Shown here piece by piece: positions 15,133 through 23,393 of a DNA stretch of 33,986 nt (its first letter is position 1; every line of letters begins with the position of its first letter). Below the pieces are notes generated by a model. It saw nothing but the letters and a program-made list of their open reading frames with translations. It did not search any database and was not told where the DNA came from. Position numbers and translations under genes: made by a program. The DNA comes from Gammaproteobacteria bacterium (GTDB lineage: Bacteria; Pseudomonadota; Gammaproteobacteria; JAUZRS01): assembly GCA_030950195.1 (NCBI GenBank), contig JAUZRS010000171.1:1-33986 (forward strand), given 5' to 3'.

Positions 15133-16791
15133 TTAATCCCGCTCTTCCTCCAACTCCAGCCATGAATCAATCACCGCCCTGTTGCCACTGGCATCCACCG
15201 CTGAAACCCGCAGCATCATGCCTGCCGCCTCCACCTCCAACAGCCCCTCTTCAAACTCCACTTCACTCTCATCGTCTTCGTACTCAAATTCAATCAATTG
15301 GCCATTGCTGACCATAATCGGCTTTTCATAACCCACAACCCACAGTTCAGCTTTCACCACTGGGTTTAAATCCACCAAGTCCGAAGCATTAAACTGGACT
15401 CGAAACCGCTGTTTTTCATCGTCCTTCTCATCTTCATCGTGCTCATCTTCATGATTCTCACCTTCGTCTTCATCGTCGTCACCAACAAAACGAACCCGTA
15501 CCAAAGCCGCACGTAATAACGGCGGCGTTCTATCCACCACCGTTAAGAGCATCGAATCACGACCCAAATTATCTGCACAATCCAATGCCGTCGCCGTTAA
15601 CCTGTGCTGACCCAGAGCGTACTGACCCAGTGGCGTTACCAAACTCACCTCACAACAACCATCCGTGGCACTGGCTTGACTGGCCAGATCAAACACCGCT
15701 CCCGCAGGGCTGTTCGCCTCCAAAATCTGATCCAGACCGGCACTGACCACCGGAGCCAAACTGTCCTGTACCGTTATCGAAGTCTGCTCGCTGGCGGTCA
15801 AACCCTGACCGTCATCCACCATCAAAGTCACCTCCGTTACCCCCAACGAAAAAATCGCTGTTGGTGACACACCCACCGCCTGACCGTCTAACCACGTCCA
15901 AAAATAAGCCAAAGAATCACCATCAGGGTCACTGGAATGACCACCCTGCAATGTCACCTCCGCACTCGAAGCCACCGAACACTCCACGGCCACCGCATCA
16001 GCGACGGCAACCGGTGGTCTGTTAGACTCCAGTGACACGCTGTTCATCGCCCTCGTCCCCGAGACCCAATGCGCCGCATCCACATAAAGCTGTTGCACAT
16101 TGGAATCTAAATGGGGAATATCGCCCACACATTCGGCGTAATTACCGCTGTGATTAAAAGCCGCAATCCGCCCCTGTCCAAACTCACGCACCGCTACTGC
16201 CGCATTGCTCCCCGCGCTCATCAATAGAGTCGATGGCTGCGTCGAAAACGGATGCAATGCGCCCACATTAAATCCACCAGGAAAAGAGAACGAAGCAGGC
16301 ACATTAGCCAAAATAGGGTGGTTTATTGCAGAGTCCAACGCAACATAAGCTTTATCTTCGTAACATTCCCCCGTTAAACGATCAAACAAAACCAGATCAC
16401 GCATCAATTGCATACCACCAAATGAATATTCATAAGCGTTCCAAGCCGAATGAATATAACCGCCGCCATAACGCACATAATCCACCAACGCCTGCTGCCC
16501 TGAAAGCGGCATATCAAGTCCATGAGTCGTGCCATTGAGGTGAATCACCAGATTAAAATCAGCCAATGACGGATTACTGCCGTCGTATTGATATTCACTG
16601 TTTTCACTCAAAACCACCTCAAAACCTGCCTTTAGCAGCGCATTTTGTAAGGCATTGGTACCCACACCCTCTTTATCCCAAAGAATTAAGATCCTCTCAG
16701 AAGCAAAAGAAGCGCTCGAAAAAATAAGTAAAAAAACCCCAAAAAAAAGATAAGTAATTAATTTATTTTTTTGCAAAAATATAGATTCCAT
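15133..16791 (-). CDS. Secreted protein: amidotransferase-like N-terminal domain, PKD-like repeats, acidic linker
   Basis: I do not recognise a named family for the whole 552-aa protein. Residues 1-30 are a Sec signal peptide (YLFFGVFLLIFSSASFA, cleavage after ASFA). Residues ~31-245 resemble a ThuA/glutamine-amidotransferase-like alpha/beta fold (RILILWDKEGVGTNALQNAL, FNLVIHLNG, YGGGYIHSAWNAYEYS). Residues ~255-345 are a PKD-like domain (SSDPDGDSLAYFWTW, VTLMVDDGQGLTASE), followed by a HYR-like domain (DSLAPVVSAG, TATALDCADNLGRD). Then comes an extremely acidic stretch (DDDEDEGENHEDEHDEDEKDDE) and a final beta-rich domain. The layout suggests an extracellular or surface carbohydrate-related or calcium-binding protein. 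It is a single gene convergent with the DsbA-like gene. Confidence 0.82.
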   Translation of the reverse strand: MESIFLQKNKLITYLFFGVFLLIFSSASFASERILILWDKEGVGTNALQNALLKAGFEVVLSENSEYQYDGSNPSLADFNLVIHLNGTTHGLDMPLSGQQALVDYVRYGGGYIHSAWNAYEYSFGGMQLMRDLVLFDRLTGECYEDKAYVALDSAINHPILANVPASFSFPGGFNVGALHPFSTQPSTLLMSAGSNAAVAVREFGQGRIAAFNHSGNYAECVGDIPHLDSNVQQLYVDAAHWVSGTRAMNSVSLESNRPPVAVADAVAVECSVASSAEVTLQGGHSSDPDGDSLAYFWTWLDGQAVGVSPTAIFSLGVTEVTLMVDDGQGLTASEQTSITVQDSLAPVVSAGLDQILEANSPAGAVFDLASQASATDGCCEVSLVTPLGQYALGQHRLTATALDCADNLGRDSMLLTVVDRTPPLLRAALVRVRFVGDDDEDEGENHEDEHDEDEKDDEKQRFRVQFNASDLVDLNPVVKAELWVVGYEKPIMVSNGQLIEFEYEDDESEVEFEEGLLEVEAAGMMLRVSAVDASGNRAVIDSWLELEEERD

Positions 16792-16929
16792 CCCAACACC
16801 TCATGTCTTTAATTATCACCGCAGATAATTCCCTAAGAGCAAAAATGAGACCCAAAAAGACAACCTAAAACGAAGCCAAGTTATGAAAACCGAAAGAAAT
16901 AAAAATCAAATCACGCCTTAACATCACGT

Positions 16930-16935
16930 TACAAT
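16930..16935 (+). promoter_or_regulatory. Possible -10 element of the cobUTCS operon
   Basis: TACAAT ends 7 bases before the A of the cobU ATG and no Shine-Dalgarno is visible, so the transcript could be leaderless. No convincing -35 is present. The 16792-16941 gap contains no B12-riboswitch structure that I can see. Confidence 0.3.
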
Positions 16936-16941
16936 CCCATT

Positions 16942-17463
16942 ATGAAAACACTTGTCCTTGGCGGTACCCGCAGCGGCAAAAGCCGACTCGCTGAAGAATG
17001 CGCCCTAAAAACAGAACAGCCCGTCAGCTACATCGCCACCGCCACGGTGCAAGATGCCGAAATGCAGCAGCGCATCGCAGAACATCAACAGCGCCGCCCA
17101 AGCCACTGGAAGCTGATCGAAGCCCCGCTGCACCTCGCCAGCGCCCTGCAACAGGCCGATGCAGAAGGACAAACTCTGCTAGTGGATTGCCTCAGTATCT
17201 GGATCAGCAATCTGCTCTGTGCCGAAAACCCAACGCAACTGCAAACAGAAATCGACAACCTGCTCACGTTGCTGCCTCAACTGCAAAGCCAACTGATTCT
17301 GGTCAGCAACGAAAGCAATATGGGCATCACCCCACTGGGTAAACTGAGCCGCGACTACTGCGATCGCATCGGCCTGCTGCATCAACAGCTTGCCACACGC
17401 TGCGATTGCGTTATCCTCGCCGTCGCCGGTTTACCCCACCACCTCAAAGGAGCCTCCCGATGA
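16942..17463 (+). CDS. cobU: Adenosylcobinamide kinase / adenosylcobinamide-phosphate guanylyltransferase
   Basis: CobU (CobP) phosphorylates adenosylcobinamide and then adds GMP to form Ado-GDP-cobinamide, the activated intermediate of cobalamin lower-ligand assembly. The product starts [19 protein letters not shown] with the P-loop GGTRSGKS. It continues with [24 protein letters not shown] (histidine region that carries the guanylyl intermediate) and [14 protein letters not shown] (Walker B). At 173 aa it is of normal size. Its TGA overlaps the cobT ATG (ATGA). It opens the four-gene cobUTCS operon. Confidence 0.96.
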   Translation: MKTLVLGGTRSGKSRLAEECALKTEQPVSYIATATVQDAEMQQRIAEHQQRRPSHWKLIEAPLHLASALQQADAEGQTLLVDCLSIWISNLLCAENPTQLQTEIDNLLTLLPQLQSQLILVSNESNMGITPLGKLSRDYCDRIGLLHQQLATRCDCVILAVAGLPHHLKGASR

Positions 17464-18518
17464 ACGCCACCGAACAACTCAGCCAGCCCATCACTTCCCC
17501 AGATAATGCCAGCCAACAAGCCGCCCTAGAGCGTCAAGGCCAGCTCACCAAACCCCCAGGCTCCTTGGGCATGTTGGAGAACTTGGCCATTCGACTGGCA
17601 GCGATGCAGCACACCTCCAGCCCCGCAGTCGAGCGAATTCAGATCAGCATTTTTGCTGCCGATCATGGTATTGCCGCCCAAGGCACCTCCGCCTTTCCAC
17701 AAGCGGTGACCGGCGAAATGGTGCGCAACTTTGCCAACGGCGGCGCGGCCATCTGCGTACTCTCCCAGCAAGTCGGAGCGACACTGGAGGTGATCAACCT
17801 CGGCACCGTCAACGACCCTGGCGCTCTGACAGGCGTGATTCACACTCCCATCGCCACCAGCAGCAGCGATTTCAGCCAGCAAGCGGCCATGACTGAAGAG
17901 CAACTTGAGCTGGCATTGCAAGCGGGCTTTTCCGCCATCAAACGCGCCAAAGAGAACAACATGCAGCTCTTTATCGGCGGAGAAATGGGCATCGGTAACA
18001 CCGGCAGCGCCACCGCGCTGGCCGCCGCGCTGCTAAAACAGAACGCTCAGAGTTTGGTCGGTCCAGGCACCGGTCTGGACAACGCAGGGGTGCAGCGCAA
18101 AAGCGAACTGATCCAACTCGCCCTAGAAAAACACGCCGCGCAACTCAGCACCCCTCTGGAGATTCTGCGCCATCTGGGCGGCTTTGAAATCGCCGCACTG
18201 GTGGCCGCCTATCTGGCCGCTGCTCAACAAAAACTGCCCATCTTAGTAGACGGTTTTATCAGCTCCGTGGCGGCACTGCTGGCAGTTCAAATCAACAACG
18301 ACCTCCTGCCGTGGCTGATTTTCGCCCATCAATCCGCCGAACCGGGTCACAAAGCCGTGTTGGCCGCACTCAACGCCGAACCGCTGCTACAGCTCAATAT
18401 GCGTCTCGGTGAAGGCAGCGGCGCGGCCAGCGCCGTACCGTTGCTGCAACAGGCGTGCGCTCTACACAAGCAGATGGCCACCTTTGCCGAAGCCAGCGTC
18501 TCGGGCAAAAGTACATGA
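17460..18518 (+). CDS. cobT: Nicotinate-nucleotide--dimethylbenzimidazole phosphoribosyltransferase
   Basis: CobT makes alpha-ribazole phosphate from nicotinate mononucleotide and dimethylbenzimidazole. I use the ATG at 17460 ([15 protein letters not shown], 352 aa), overlapping the cobU stop; the track start at 17406 is inside cobU. Family signatures are [15 protein letters not shown] near the N-terminus, [33 protein letters not shown] and [12 protein letters not shown]. The C-terminus has [14 protein letters not shown], which includes the usual catalytic-glutamate region, and [12 protein letters not shown]. The stop overlaps the cobC start. Confidence 0.97.
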   Translation: MNATEQLSQPITSPDNASQQAALERQGQLTKPPGSLGMLENLAIRLAAMQHTSSPAVERIQISIFAADHGIAAQGTSAFPQAVTGEMVRNFANGGAAICVLSQQVGATLEVINLGTVNDPGALTGVIHTPIATSSSDFSQQAAMTEEQLELALQAGFSAIKRAKENNMQLFIGGEMGIGNTGSATALAAALLKQNAQSLVGPGTGLDNAGVQRKSELIQLALEKHAAQLSTPLEILRHLGGFEIAALVAAYLAAAQQKLPILVDGFISSVAALLAVQINNDLLPWLIFAHQSAEPGHKAVLAALNAEPLLQLNMRLGEGSGAASAVPLLQQACALHKQMATFAEASVSGKST

Positions 18519-19096
18519 AGCAAACCGTCACTCTGCTGCGTCACGGCGAGACCGTCGGCGCTGCGCGCTTTCGTGGGCGCATTGATGAGCCGCTCAGCGA
18601 GCTCGGCTGGCAGCAGATGCAGCAGGCCACAGCAGAGGGTGCATGGGATCTGATCGTCAGCTCACCCCTCTGCCGCTGTCGTGATTTTGCTCAGCAATTA
18701 GCTCAGCAAAAAGATCTTCCGCTGTTGATCAATGATGATTGGCAAGAGATGGACTTTGGGCAATGGGAGGGTAAAAGCCCCGCTGATTTGATCCAGAGCG
18801 ACCCCGAGGCACTGGAGCGATTTTGGAGCGAACCGGATCTCTTTACTCCACCAGAGGCCGAACCCTTAGCAAACTTTTCACAGCGGGTAAAAAACGGCTG
18901 GGCAACACTGCCAACAGAATACGAACGGATTTTGGTCGTCACTCACGGCGGCCCGATTAGGCTCTCTCTCTGCGCCGCCAGCGGCACACCAGACAACCAA
19001 CTGCTGCAATTTAACGCCCCGCACGCAGGCCTCACGCCCTTTTCGTTGCAACAGAGCGAAGCGGGCCCAATTCTAAAACGCTTAAAATCAGCCTAA
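18515..19096 (+). CDS. cobC: Alpha-ribazole phosphatase (histidine phosphatase family)
   Basis: CobC removes the phosphate from alpha-ribazole 5'-phosphate (or the cobalamin phosphate) in the last steps of nucleotide-loop assembly. The true start is the ATG at 18515 ([15 protein letters not shown], 193 aa), overlapping the cobT TGA. The histidine-phosphatase signature LLRHGET carries the catalytic histidine, and a second active-site histidine lies in [22 protein letters not shown] is the acid/base region. The stop TAA overlaps the cobS ATG by one base. Function within this superfamily is set mainly by operon context. Confidence 0.93.
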   Translation: MKQTVTLLRHGETVGAARFRGRIDEPLSELGWQQMQQATAEGAWDLIVSSPLCRCRDFAQQLAQQKDLPLLINDDWQEMDFGQWEGKSPADLIQSDPEALERFWSEPDLFTPPEAEPLANFSQRVKNGWATLPTEYERILVVTHGGPIRLSLCAASGTPDNQLLQFNAPHAGLTPFSLQQSEAGPILKRLKSA

Positions 19097-19830
19097 TGGC
19101 ACAATGGCACGCCCTACTCATTGCGCTGCAATTTCTCACCCGCCTGCCGGTGCCGTTTAAGATCGATTATCATGCCCGTCATATTGGCCATTCACTGCTC
19201 TACTACCCCTTGGTCGGGCTGCTGATCGGTGGGCTGCTCTGGCTCAGCGCGCTGCTTTTGCAACAGAGTGCCCTCGACAACAGCATCAGTGCCGCCCTGA
19301 TTTTAAGCCTCTGGGTGCTGCTTACGGGGGGTCTGCATCTTGATGGTTTGGCGGACAGCGCCGATGCATGGGTGGGTGGCTTGAGAGATCGGCAGCGTAC
19401 TCTGGAGATTATGAAAGACCCCAGTTGCGGCCCCATCGGGGTACTCAGCCTGCTGCTGGTGCTGCTGCTCAAGTTCACCGCCCTGCAAAGTGTGCTTGCA
19501 CAGAATCTTTGGCAAGCTCTGCTGCTCGCGCCGCTGCTGGCACGCGCCGCCTTACCGCTGCTGCTGCTCAGCACCCCCTACGTTCGTGAACAGGGTTTGG
19601 GCAGCGCGCTAAAAAGCCATCTGCCACGCCCTGCCCTGAGCGTGATGCTGGTTTTGTTGGGCAGCGCGGTGGTAATCTGGATCAGTGGGTGGTTGTTGCT
19701 GAGCTTGATTGTGCTGTTTTATCTGCTGCGCCGAGTGATGCTAAAACGCCTCGGTGGCACCACGGGCGACACCGCTGGAGCCATGGTGGAGATTTTAGAG
19801 GTTGCGGTACTGCTGATGCTGTTAAGCTGA
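19096..19830 (+). CDS. cobS: Adenosylcobinamide-GDP ribazoletransferase (cobalamin synthase)
   Basis: CobS is the inner-membrane enzyme that joins Ado-GDP-cobinamide to alpha-ribazole (phosphate). The 244-aa protein is highly hydrophobic with several membrane helices. It shows the family motifs ALQFLTRLPVPF near the N-terminus, GGLHLDGLADSADAWVGG (acidic Mg-binding residues), IMKDPSCGPIGV and GGTTGDTAGAMVEILE near the C-terminus. It is the last gene of cobUTCS. The next gene is convergent after only 24 bp, with no strong terminator visible. Confidence 0.97.
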   Translation: MAQWHALLIALQFLTRLPVPFKIDYHARHIGHSLLYYPLVGLLIGGLLWLSALLLQQSALDNSISAALILSLWVLLTGGLHLDGLADSADAWVGGLRDRQRTLEIMKDPSCGPIGVLSLLLVLLLKFTALQSVLAQNLWQALLLAPLLARAALPLLLLSTPYVREQGLGSALKSHLPRPALSVMLVLLGSAVVIWISGWLLLSLIVLFYLLRRVMLKRLGGTTGDTAGAMVEILEVAVLLMLLS

Positions 19831-19854
19831 AATCAGCAAAGAATCAAGAGCCAC

Positions 19855-21498
19855 TTACGGCCTCCGCACCGGCTCTGAATCCAGGGCCTGCGCCATCCGC
19901 ACCAAACCCACAAACTCAGCACGATAACCAAACAGATCCTCGCCTCGCGCCCCTTGAGCCAGCTTTAAAATATCGGCATAAGAGAACTCAGCGCTGTATT
20001 TTCCACCGCGCAACTGATCGCTAAAGGCAGCCACAGCAGAAGAAAAACGAAACCGGTCACTGCTTTTTTCCAGTGTTGGAATAATATCCGTTATCTGTAA
20101 CGGTATTTTCAGCAAGTGACTTTTTTCATCTTCGGGCAATTTGTAACGCAGGCGTAAAAAAGCCAACTCACTCTGTTTTTTTGTCCTGTTATCCGCCTTT
20201 TTTGTCGCGTAGCGCAACGGATCAATGCTGCCGCTGTTGCCCACCAAAGTGATTTCATACAGTGCCGTGACCGTATGCCCTGCGCCAATTTCACCCGCAT
20301 CCACTTTGTCATTATTAAAATCTTCCCGTTTTAACAGTCGATTTTCATAGCCGATCAGACGATACTCTTTAACCACTTCGGGATTAAACTCCAGCTGAAT
20401 TTTTACATCTTTAGCCACGGTCATCAGAGTTGAACTGACCTCATCCACCAGCACTTTACGCGCTTCGTTTAAGGTGTCGATGTAGGCGTAATTGCCGTTA
20501 CCACGATCCGCCAACTGCTCCATTAAAGCGTCGTTATAATTGCCTTGCCCCAAACCCAGCGTAGTGAGGGAGATGCCGCTTTGACGTTTACGTTCCACCA
20601 GATCCAACAGCGCATTGAAATCCACGGTGCCAACATTAAAATCACCGTCGGTGGCTAAAATAATGCGGTTAATACCGCCTTCAATAAACGCTTGCTGCGC
20701 CATTTCGTAGGCCAACTGAATGCCCGCCCCACCGTTGGTGGAACCACCCGCTTGCAGTTGGTTTAAAGCCGCACTGATTTTTCCCCACTCGTTGCCCGCC
20801 GTCGGTGGCAACACCAAACCAGAAGCACCAGCATAAACCACAATGGAAACCCGATCTTTTTCGGTCAATTGACGACTCAGCAATTTGAGGGAAGATTTAA
20901 GCAGCTCCATACTGTCACGCATCGAACCGGAAACATCCAGCAGAAACACCAAATTAGAAGCAGGCAATTTCTCCACAGGCAGATCGTACGCCTTTAAACC
21001 AATGTGCAGCAGATGATTGTTTTTATTCCACGGCGACGGCGCTATCTCTGTCGTTACGCTAAAAGGCCGCTGTTTGTCTGTTGGCAAAGGGTAATGATAG
21101 GAGAAATAGTTAATCAACTCTTCGGCTCGCAGCGCATCTTTGAGCGGCAAACGACCGTGATTTAACATCCGCCGAACGTTGCTGTAAGCGCCGCTGTCCA
21201 CATCAATACTAAAGGTGGAAACCGGCTCAACACGGCTTAATTTAATCGGGTTACTCTCGACATGAGCGTAATTTTCCCGATTGACCTCAACAGGAGAAAT
21301 CGGCATGGAGTACGACTCAGCTTGCATCATCGGCGTACTGAGCATTTGCGGCATCGCTCGCATTTTTTTAGCCACAGAGGTATCGGCCTTGTGCTGCACC
21401 CGCTGCGCGGCGTCCTGTTGCGGCGTTGAACATGAAAACAACACCAAACCCAAGAAGAGCATTGTCACGATGGAAATTAAATTTTGTTGTATCTGCAT
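19855..21498 (-). CDS. YfbK-like von Willebrand factor A-domain lipoprotein
   Basis: This is a 547-aa protein with a lipoprotein signal (FLGLVLFSC, lipobox Cys ~23). Residues ~65-160 form the N-terminal YfbK-type domain (STFSIDVDSGAYSNVRRMLN, LRAEELINYFSYHYPLP). A VWA domain follows with the complete MIDAS metal site: DVSGSM (~190), TNGGAGI and ATDGDFN. The last ~200 residues are the DUF3520-type C-terminal domain usual in YfbK homologues. The intact MIDAS predicts Mg-dependent protein binding at the envelope; the partner is unknown. It stands alone, convergent with cobS and followed upstream by the dtd-pip pair on the same strand. Confidence 0.9.
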   Translation of the reverse strand: MQIQQNLISIVTMLFLGLVLFSCSTPQQDAAQRVQHKADTSVAKKMRAMPQMLSTPMMQAESYSMPISPVEVNRENYAHVESNPIKLSRVEPVSTFSIDVDSGAYSNVRRMLNHGRLPLKDALRAEELINYFSYHYPLPTDKQRPFSVTTEIAPSPWNKNNHLLHIGLKAYDLPVEKLPASNLVFLLDVSGSMRDSMELLKSSLKLLSRQLTEKDRVSIVVYAGASGLVLPPTAGNEWGKISAALNQLQAGGSTNGGAGIQLAYEMAQQAFIEGGINRIILATDGDFNVGTVDFNALLDLVERKRQSGISLTTLGLGQGNYNDALMEQLADRGNGNYAYIDTLNEARKVLVDEVSSTLMTVAKDVKIQLEFNPEVVKEYRLIGYENRLLKREDFNNDKVDAGEIGAGHTVTALYEITLVGNSGSIDPLRYATKKADNRTKKQSELAFLRLRYKLPEDEKSHLLKIPLQITDIIPTLEKSSDRFRFSSAVAAFSDQLRGGKYSAEFSYADILKLAQGARGEDLFGYRAEFVGLVRMAQALDSEPVRRP

Positions 21499-21522
21499 AT
21501 TAAAAACCCGCTCAATGATTAT

Positions 21523-21963
21523 TTAATTCACCTGCAACCAAAACGTCACCGGCCCGTCGTTGCAAAGGCTCACCTGCATATCGGCACCGAATATTCCGCT
21601 GGCCAATTTAGGCTGTTTTTTTGCCGCCGCTTGCAGTAAAAAATGGAACAAATGCTTGCCCTTTTCTGGGGGTGCCGCAGCAGCAAAACTGGGGCGGCGG
21701 CCTTTAGCGGTGTTGGCCGCCAAGGTGAACTGCGGCACCAACAGCAGACCGCCCTCAATCTCCTGCAAGGAGAGGTTCATCCGATCCTCTTCGTCAGCAA
21801 ACAGGCGATAGCTCAAAATGCGCTCCAGTAAGCGCGTCGCCTCGGTCTCACTGTCCTCTTTTTCCACCCCGATCAACGCCAAAATACCCTGCTCAATTTG
21901 ACCAACACACGCCCCATCCACCACCACCTGCGCGTGTGTCACTCGTTGCAACAACGCAATCAT
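21523..21963 (-). CDS. dtd: D-aminoacyl-tRNA deacylase
   Basis: Dtd hydrolyses D-aminoacyl-tRNAs (and mischarged glycyl-tRNA), recycling the tRNA. The 146-aa protein shows MIALLQRVTHAQVVVDG at the N-terminus, LLLVPQFTLAANT (the SQxTL-type motif with P in place of S) and the C-terminal NDGPVTFWL containing the cross-subunit Gly-Pro motif. Length and motifs fit standard bacterial Dtd. Its ATG overlaps the TGA of the proline iminopeptidase gene (ATGA), so the pair is co-transcribed, a common arrangement in gammaproteobacteria. Confidence 0.96.
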   Translation of the reverse strand: MIALLQRVTHAQVVVDGACVGQIEQGILALIGVEKEDSETEATRLLERILSYRLFADEEDRMNLSLQEIEGGLLLVPQFTLAANTAKGRRPSFAAAAPPEKGKHLFHFLLQAAAKKQPKLASGIFGADMQVSLCNDGPVTFWLQVN

Positions 21964-22910
21964 TTAAGCCGCCCGGCCATCTGATTGGTGGCACGCACCA
22001 ACGCATCCACAATGCCCGTTTCTAATGCGGAGTGACCCGCATCGGCAATAATATTCAGCTCTGCCTCTGGCCACGCTTGATGCAGCTCAATGGCTTGATC
22101 CACAGGGCAAACCATATCGTAACGACCATGCACAATCACTCCAGGAATGCCGCTTAATTTAGCGGCGTTCTTCACCAATTGATTGGGCTTTAAATAACAG
22201 TCGTTCATAAAATAATCACACTCAATGCGCGCCAAACTGAGCGCCACATACGGATTAGAGAAATGCTGTACCACCGCCGGATTGGGGTGCAAATTGGAGC
22301 TGCATCCTTCCCACACCGACCACGCTTTGGCCGCCGCCATGCGCGCCACCTCATCTTCGGAAAAGAGCCGTTTATGGTACGCCGAAAGCAAATCACCACG
22401 TTCTTCTACAGGAATAGGCGCGATAAAATCCTGCCAAAACTCAGGGAATATACGGCTCGCACCCTCTTGATAAAACCACTGAATGTCTTGCTGACGACAG
22501 AGAAAAATACCGCGCAGAATCAGACCCAGCACCCTCTCAGGATGCGTTTGCGCGTAGGCCAGCGCCAAGGTCGAACCCCACGAACCACCAAACACCAGCC
22601 AGTTTTCAATCTTCAAATGGCTGCGAATCTGTTCGATGTCTCTCACCAAATCCCACGTGGTGTTGGCGTACAAGCTGGCATGAGGTGCAGAAAGGCCACA
22701 ACCGCGCTGATCAAACAAAATAATCCGGTAGACATCGGGATCAAAAAAACGCGCATGAAACGCCTCACAACCCGCCCCCGGGCCGCCGTGTAGAAACAGC
22801 ACCGGAATGCCATCGGCACGCCCGTACTCTCGCAGGTGCAAAATATGATCACCGCCAACGGGCAGTGAATGTTTTACATACTCTTGAATCTCTGCAAACA
22901 AACTCAACAT
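21960..22910 (-). CDS. pip: Proline iminopeptidase
   Basis: This alpha/beta-hydrolase releases N-terminal proline from peptides. FLHGGPGAGCEAF is the oxyanion HGGPG motif (residue ~40). GGSWGSTLALAYAQTHPERV carries the catalytic serine, VHGRYDMVCP the aspartate and ADAGHSALE the histidine. The track uses a TTG at 22928, but that codon overlaps an excellent AAGGAG ribosome-binding site placed 9 nt before the ATG at 22910. The real protein therefore starts MLSLFAEIQEYV and is 316 aa. It is the first gene of the pip-dtd unit and is transcribed away from the sRNA locus. Confidence 0.95.
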   Translation of the reverse strand: MLSLFAEIQEYVKHSLPVGGDHILHLREYGRADGIPVLFLHGGPGAGCEAFHARFFDPDVYRIILFDQRGCGLSAPHASLYANTTWDLVRDIEQIRSHLKIENWLVFGGSWGSTLALAYAQTHPERVLGLILRGIFLCRQQDIQWFYQEGASRIFPEFWQDFIAPIPVEERGDLLSAYHKRLFSEDEVARMAAAKAWSVWEGCSSNLHPNPAVVQHFSNPYVALSLARIECDYFMNDCYLKPNQLVKNAAKLSGIPGVIVHGRYDMVCPVDQAIELHQAWPEAELNIIADAGHSALETGIVDALVRATNQMAGRLK

Positions 22911-23069
22911 AAGGCCTCTCTCCTTCAAATAGTCCTACTGATCTTCAACCCAACGTCATAGGAAAAGCAAGTCCCCAACCTCACTGAGCATAGACAAAAC
23001 CCTGCCAGCAACAGCATCAAACGAACCACTGCCCCAAATACACCCCAAAATGGATATAAAAAATCAACA

Positions 23070-23091
23070 TTTGTAGGAAAAATCCTACAAA
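23070..23091 (+). promoter_or_regulatory. Candidate GacA/UvrY (SirA)-binding dyad
   Basis: TGTAGG-AAAAAT-CCTACA (23072-23089) is an 18-bp dyad with the exact layout of the Gac box (TGTAAG-N6-CTTACA type), differing by one symmetric position per half. It extends to 9-bp perfect arms. It lies about 65-90 bp upstream of the likely start of the GGA-rich RNA, as the activator site does for rsmY/rsmZ. Confidence 0.62.
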
Positions 23092-23145
23092 AACTAGCGA
23101 GTTTTACCACAAGAAAACATCAACATTCTCTGTATCCCCTTTCCT

Positions 23146-23334
23146 AGCAGAGTGGCACTATAACTCCATCGCTGGGGATCAGCGATAAGGACCCACACTG
23201 ACAAGGAGTCACGAGTATCAACCCACTCGGTTAATACTCACAAGGATGTACTAGGAATCCACGGATCTTACTCTTATTCACCTCCTGCCCTATGGCAGTG
23301 GCCTCGATCAAGGAATGACTGAGGTCTTTTTTTT
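23146..23334 (+). ncRNA. Candidate CsrA/RsmA-sequestering small RNA (CsrB/RsmZ class)
   Basis: No ORF explains this interval, but it holds seven GGA motifs in about 160 nt (23176, 23189, 23205, 23244, 23254, 23263, 23312), several shown in hairpin loops. ATCGCT-GGGGATC-AGCGAT is a 6-bp stem with GGA in its loop. TGAC-AAGGA-GTCA presents the ideal AAGGA loop. ACA-AGGA-TGT is a third. The terminator stem itself has AGGAA as its loop. GGA-free spacer hairpins GAGTAT...ATACTC and CTGCC-CTAT-GGCAG lie between. CsrB/RsmY/RsmZ RNAs titrate the translational repressor CsrA with just this pattern. The 5' end is uncertain: -10 candidates are TATCCC (start ~23146) or TATAAC (start ~23171). A Gac-type dyad lies upstream. 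Confidence 0.72.
23302..23334 (+). terminator. Rho-independent terminator of the sRNA, with a GGA loop
   Basis: CCTC-GA-TCA pairs with TGA-CT-GAGG around the loop AGGAA, with a two-base internal bulge, and is followed by TCTTTTTTTT. It ends the candidate small RNA 60 bp before ttcA. It also offers one more GGA site in its loop, as terminators of Csr RNAs often do. Confidence 0.75.
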
Positions 23335-23393
23335 GCCTGCTGTTTTTACCTCCATCACTTGCCAGCCCATTCACGCAACGGTATCGTGCCGCA

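Noticed and set aside
16792-16941. Cobalamin riboswitch before cobU
   Set aside because: I see no B12-box-like conserved element or suitable stems in the AT-rich gap.
23072-23089. Reading the TGTAGG dyad as a plain terminator of pip or another gene
   Set aside because: It has no T run after it and pip is transcribed away from it, so a protein-binding site is more likely.
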